Shown here: piece by piece, positions 8,129-10,603 of the stretch
Numbering within the stretch: the stretch's first letter is position 1
Layout: every line of letters starts with the position of its first letter
DNA from: Methanobacteriota archaeon
Lineage (GTDB): Archaea; Thermoplasmatota; Poseidoniia; Poseidoniales; Poseidoniaceae
Assembly (NCBI GenBank): GCA_002725275.1
Contig: PBOE01000025.1
Coordinates: 2,278 to 12,880, forward strand
Length of the DNA stretch: 10,603 bases
Direction of reading: 5' to 3'
The notes under the pieces: generated by a model
Databases searched by the model: none
What the model saw: only the letters and a program-made list of their open reading frames with translations
What the model was told of the DNA's origin: nothing
Translations under genes and position numbers: made by a program

Positions 8129-8617
8129 ATGGAAGCCGAAGGCCGCATACCAAAGGTGAGCCAATACGGCTCGGTCGACCCGGCCCCCCCTGCACAAGAG
8201 GCGTTGGTCGCCGACCTCACCGCTCGCTTGTGCGATGAAGACGAACCCATGTTTCAACGGATGCGGGCCGTGTTCGCTCTGCGCAACCTTCGCACCGATG
8301 AAGCGTGCTTGGCGCTCTGCGAAGGGTTCGCCAGTTCGAGCGCACTCCTTCGCCACGAGATCGCCTACGTTTTGGGACAGATGCAAAACACGGTAGCGCT
8401 GCCAACACTGATTCAACGCCTTGAGGACGATGAAGAGCACGTCATGGTCCGTCACGAAGCCGCTGAAGCCATGGGCGCCATCGGCGACCGGTCCGTGATT
8501 CCATCGCTGGAAAAATTCAGCAAAGATTCTCAACCTGAAGTGGCTGAATCTTGCATTGTCGCATTGGATTTACTGGCTTGGGTCGCCGGAGCCGAATTCC
8601 ATGACACCGAGTGTTGA
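8129..8617 (+). CDS. half-length deoxyhypusine hydroxylase-like HEAT-repeat protein
   Basis: A 162-residue all-helical HEAT-repeat protein. Generic HEAT proteins are common, but this one carries the specific marks of deoxyhypusine hydroxylase (DOHH), the di-iron enzyme that finishes hypusine on eukaryotic eIF5A: YGSVDPAPP (13-21), a RAVFALRNL repeat, LLRHEIAYVLGQMQ with His76-Glu77, MVRHEAAEAMGAIGD with His109-Glu110, and VAESCIVALD near the end. The two HE pairs are 33 residues apart, the spacing I recall within each half of human DOHH (56/89 and 207/240). Eukaryotic DOHH is about 300 residues with four HE pairs; this has one half, most like the C-terminal half plus the interdomain linker. 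Upstream is intact mqnD, so no N-terminal half is hidden there. A homodimer could supply four HE pairs. Hydroxylase activity on archaeal aIF5A is an inference. An unrelated metal or scaffold role remains possible. Confidence 0.8.
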   Translation: MEAEGRIPKVSQYGSVDPAPPAQEALVADLTARLCDEDEPMFQRMRAVFALRNLRTDEACLALCEGFASSSALLRHEIAYVLGQMQNTVALPTLIQRLEDDEEHVMVRHEAAEAMGAIGDRSVIPSLEKFSKDSQPEVAESCIVALDLLAWVAGAEFHDTEC

Positions 8618-8657
8618 GTTACCTCAAGTTCAAAGACTGGACCACCTACCCCACGAC

Positions 8658-8665
8658 AGGAAGGA
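8658..8665 (+). promoter_or_regulatory. Shine-Dalgarno site of the small CxxC protein gene
   Basis: AGGAAGGA lies 5 nt before ATG 8671 and decides between that start and an upstream in-frame GTG at 8611 that overlaps the end of the preceding gene and has no such site. Confidence 0.65.
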
Positions 8666-8670
8666 CGCAC

Positions 8671-8880
8671 ATGCCTCACGACCATATCCAACTTGCCCAA
8701 GCTCCCAACGGTGAACTCGGGCCCCGATGCCACCACTGCGGCATGCGCCTCACGTTCGGCAACGCCATGGTCGTCGACAAGTACTACATGTGTTGGGAGC
8801 ACTACGTTGAAACCACCGGTGCAGACACGGCAACGGAAGTTTCAGACGCCGATGAGCGTTTCTGGATGAAGCAGGACTGA
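8671..8880 (+). CDS. small putative zinc-binding protein (CxxC...CxxH)
   Basis: A 69-residue protein I do not recognise. It has a CX2C-X17-CX2H pattern (Cys20, Cys23, Cys41, His44) within PRCHHCGMRLTFGN and MCWEHYVE, suggesting one zinc site of treble-clef or ribbon type. An acidic, Thr-rich tail (TTGADTATEVSDADE) ends in WMKQD. The N terminus also has two histidines (MPHDH). A longer reading from GTG 8611 would add 20 residues, but the strong ribosome binding site favours ATG 8671. It lies 53 nt after the DOHH-like gene and 51 nt before priS, in the same direction. A nucleic-acid-binding or protein-partner role is possible but unproven. It is too short and low in diagnostic motifs for a firm family call. 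Confidence 0.7.
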   Translation: MPHDHIQLAQAPNGELGPRCHHCGMRLTFGNAMVVDKYYMCWEHYVETTGADTATEVSDADERFWMKQD

Positions 8881-8898
8881 AACGGCTTTCTTCAAGAA

Positions 8899-8925
8899 CC
8901 CTCAACCGCTGGTGTCGATTGAGGG
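8899..8925 (+). promoter_or_regulatory. inverted repeat covering the priS ribosome binding site
   Basis: CCCTCAA (8899-8905) and TTGAGGG (8919-8925) are perfect 7-base inverted arms around a 13-nt loop. The right arm contains GAGGG, the only Shine-Dalgarno-like sequence before the priS ATG (8932, 6 nt away). In RNA the hairpin would hide that site. No T-run follows, so it is not an intrinsic terminator. A 7-bp match can arise by chance. Confidence 0.4.
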
Positions 8926-8931
8926 CGAACC

Positions 8932-10131
8932 ATGGCAACCGGTTGGGCGAGGTTTGCACATCGGTTTGGCCAATACTATCAACACGCTACGCTTTGGTCG
9001 CCTCCACGCATCAAAACACGTGAATGGATGTTTATTCCGTTCGGGGGGGCACCTCCCCTCCGACACAAATCGTTCTCCGGGATCGGTCAAGTGCAATCTT
9101 TTCTTGCCCAGCGAGCCATGCATTCCTGCTTTTACTCAACGGCTTACTGGCGCCGCCCTTACGAATTGAAAATGGCTGATAAGTTGTGGCAGGGAGCAGA
9201 TTTGATCTTTGACCTTGATGGCGACCACCTGCCGGGTGTCACCGACCGAGATTTTCCCGGTATGTTGTCCGTGATTCAAGATCAGGCATGGGCTCTATGG
9301 AACGATTTCCTCGAGCCCGAGTTTGGATTCAATGAAGACCACCTTCAGGTCACCTTTTCCGGGCACCGCGGTTTCCATCTTCACTATCGGGACCCCTCCC
9401 TGTTTCATTTGGATTCCGAAGCCCGGCGCGAACTCGTTTCACACATCCGCGGCGAAGGCGTTGACGTACAGGGCGGTCTTGCAAGGTACCACGACCAACA
9501 CGCCAAAGGTTGGACTCAACGTATCCGCGAGGGCATGGACGCCATGATTCTCACCCTTCGTGATATTCATCGTGGCGTCGAAGGAAGCGCCGGAGAACTC
9601 CGTCGATTGGAAACCGAACTTCAGGCCATGCAAGACCGAGAGGGTGCGACCTCTCAACGTTCGGCAGCGGCCATTCGACGTCTTGCTGAATTGATGGACC
9701 ACGATTCCCGAGTCGCCCGTCTCAAAGAGGGAAAATTCGAACTCCTTGGAAATTACCAGGCGTTGTTTTTGAATTTGCTCAAAGCTGATGCATCGGTGGT
9801 GTTGGGTTCGGCAGGCGAGACGGACGAAGTGGTCACCATAGACACGCGACGCCAGATTCGTTGGCCGACCTCCCTCCACGGCAAATCCGGGATGCGCGTC
9901 AGCGAATTTCCTCTCGCTCGGTTGGATCCTGACGGTTCGAATCCTTACAATCCATTGAACGAAGCCTTTGTGCTCGGGCTTGATGACTCGATCGAGGTCG
10001 AATGGCTGGTTGATGATGCCGTTGCCCAGTTCGGTGACCGTCGGTTGGAAAGCGCCACCGGCAAGCGAATTCAAGTGCACGAGTCCGGCGCGACCTTCTT
10101 GGTCTTGAAGGGCTGGGCGACGATGGTGTGA
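8932..10131 (+). CDS. priS: DNA primase small (catalytic) subunit
   Basis: A 399-residue archaeal/eukaryotic-type primase catalytic subunit that makes RNA/DNA primers for replication, normally with PriL. Motifs in order: REWMFIPFG near the N terminus; YSTAYWRRPYE; the metal-binding triad region ADLIFDLDGD with Asp94 and Asp96; SGHRGFHLHY (143-152), the nucleotide-binding SxRGxH motif; GWTQR; and IDTRRQIRWPTSLHGKSG with the third catalytic Asp304. Between the Asp motif and SGHRGFH, where enzymes such as Pyrococcus PriS have a Cys/His zinc knuckle, this protein has no cysteine. Its only Cys is in the HSC segment ahead of the active site. A long charged helical stretch (about residues 200-270, with RRLETELQAMQ) looks like a coiled-coil insertion. 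The ATG start is supported by GAGGG 6 nt upstream. No priL is in the window, so partner and regulation are unknown. Confidence 0.9.
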   Translation: MATGWARFAHRFGQYYQHATLWSPPRIKTREWMFIPFGGAPPLRHKSFSGIGQVQSFLAQRAMHSCFYSTAYWRRPYELKMADKLWQGADLIFDLDGDHLPGVTDRDFPGMLSVIQDQAWALWNDFLEPEFGFNEDHLQVTFSGHRGFHLHYRDPSLFHLDSEARRELVSHIRGEGVDVQGGLARYHDQHAKGWTQRIREGMDAMILTLRDIHRGVEGSAGELRRLETELQAMQDREGATSQRSAAAIRRLAELMDHDSRVARLKEGKFELLGNYQALFLNLLKADASVVLGSAGETDEVVTIDTRRQIRWPTSLHGKSGMRVSEFPLARLDPDGSNPYNPLNEAFVLGLDDSIEVEWLVDDAVAQFGDRRLESATGKRIQVHESGATFLVLKGWATMV

Positions 10132-10217
10132 GGCAGGATGGACGAACGGACAACCCGTGAATTTCAGGACCAAAGTGCGGTAAGGTTCAAGGGTGGTTTC
10201 CCATCCCTTGGGACGAG

Positions 10218-10603
10218 GTGAGTCCGTTGGGTCTGCGCAGAGGAAAGAAATCCAAGAAGTCGGATGCCTCGCTCCCCATGCCCGATTTGCCACCACCTGG
10301 TGGTCTTCCTGCCCCGTTGCCCTTGCCACCGGGCGGACCAGCGCTTCCACCTCTTCCCGGTGCACCAACCCCCGTTGATGCGCCCGTTCCTGCCCCGCTG
10401 CCAGCTCCTCTCCCCGTCCCTGAGGCCACCCCTGCGGCCAACGTCGCACCTCTGCCCCCTCCCACCAACGATCCCGGCACCACGCTGTCAGGCATCACGG
10501 AAGAGAAAGGGTACAACGAACTCTGGGCGAAGCGCTCCGAAAAACCACTTCAGCAGATTTACGGGCACATTGATCGAATCAGCAACAAAGAAGCCGGCTC
10601 CCT
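10218..10603 (+). CDS. proline-rich protein of unknown function, 5' part only
   Basis: An open frame without stop runs from GTG 10218 to the window edge (128 full codons). No other start codon exists between it and the upstream in-frame TGA at 10158, so GTG is the first possible start; GGGACGAG just before it is a weak ribosome binding site. The protein begins with a basic patch (LRRGKKSKKS), then a low-complexity Pro/Ala/Leu/Gly segment of about 65 residues (DLPPPGGLPAPLPLPPGGP and similar). It then turns into ordinary sequence with ITEEKGYNELWAKR and LQQIYGHIDRISNKEAG, which looks like the start of a helical domain. I recognise no family. The basic start followed by a proline-rich linker suggests a tethered or interaction segment ahead of a folded domain outside the window. 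It follows priS by 86 nt on the same strand. Confidence 0.6.
   Translation, partial: MSPLGLRRGKKSKKSDASLPMPDLPPPGGLPAPLPLPPGGPALPPLPGAPTPVDAPVPAPLPAPLPVPEATPAANVAPLPPPTNDPGTTLSGITEEKGYNELWAKRSEKPLQQIYGHIDRISNKEAGS

Noticed and set aside
8184..8190. Run of seven C in the DOHH-like gene as a possible frameshift
   Set aside because: The frame is continuous through YGSVDPAPP into the HEAT repeats and matches the family on both sides.
7040..8533. A 497-codon open frame on the minus strand across mqnD and the HEAT gene
   Set aside because: It is antisense to mqnA, mqnD and the DOHH-like gene, which all have clear family motifs. Its His/Val/Gly-rich translation resembles no family and it follows from codon bias on the coding strand.
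8899..8925. Hairpin before priS as a transcription terminator
   Set aside because: No T-run follows the right arm, and the arm overlaps the ribosome binding site of the next gene, so a translational role is more plausible than termination.
9043..9049. Run of seven G near the start of priS as a possible frameshift site
   Set aside because: The same frame carries primase motifs both before (REWMFIPFG) and after (ADLIFDLDGD) the run, so the gene is intact.
9439..10449. A 336-codon open frame on the minus strand across priS and the proline-rich gene
   Set aside because: It is antisense to the catalytic motifs of primase, has no recognisable domain and no ribosome binding site that stands out.
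10187..10516. A Gly-rich 109-codon minus-strand frame
   Set aside because: Its Gly/Gly-Ala repeats are simply the complement of proline and alanine codons in the plus-strand proline-rich protein, which has a more natural sequence after the repeat and stays open to the window edge.
1..10603. CRISPR arrays, tRNA or rRNA genes, insertion sequences and long repeats
   Set aside because: No regularly spaced repeats, tRNA-like folds, transposase motifs or terminal repeats were seen. The longest stretch without a gene is about 150 bp.

Overview
The window reads as a piece of an archaeal chromosome, most likely a marine, peptide-using member of the Thermoplasmatota such as Marine Group II/Poseidoniales. 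The rank is an inference. What supports it is an archaeal/eukaryotic-type DNA primase small subunit, an OPT-family oligopeptide transporter, a mix of ATG, GTG and TTG starts, tight gene packing and moderately high GC. No rRNA, tRNA, CRISPR array, insertion sequence or integration scar is visible. The gene order looks vertical rather than mobile.

Layout: an OPT-family transporter fills 19-2067 on the minus strand. A divergent spacer of about 150 bp (2068-2218) holds candidate promoters and one possible micro-ORF. Everything to the right is on the plus strand and tightly packed: a P2-type cation-pumping ATPase (2219-5116), three futalosine-pathway menaquinone genes (mqnE 5141-6373, mqnA 6383-7195, mqnD 7241-8119), a 162-residue HEAT-repeat protein that looks like one half of deoxyhypusine hydroxylase (8129-8617), a 69-residue CxxC/CxxH protein (8671-8880), primase small subunit priS (8932-10131), and the start of a proline-rich protein that runs off the window (10218-10603).

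How the genes work together: MqnA makes 3-enolpyruvyl-benzoate from chorismate, MqnE joins it to SAM to make aminofutalosine, and MqnD performs the last naphthoate-forming step. The middle enzymes (deaminase/nucleosidase and the cyclase MqnC) are not here and should lie elsewhere. The quinone would serve a respiratory chain. The transporter and ion pump are membrane energetics and nutrient genes. The hydroxylase-like protein and the primase belong to translation-factor modification and replication, so the plus-strand cluster mixes pathways.

The most notable item is the half-size deoxyhypusine hydroxylase-like protein. It carries two His-Glu motifs 33 residues apart, plus a Tyr-Gly-Ser-Val-Asp-Pro-Ala-Pro-Pro segment that, as I recall the eukaryotic sequences, sits between the two halves of the eukaryotic enzyme. 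A homodimer could rebuild the four-motif di-iron site. Secondary points are a primase small subunit without the usual zinc-knuckle cysteines, a hairpin covering its ribosome binding site, and an ion pump with a plasma-membrane-Ca-pump-like binding site and an altered KGAPE motif.
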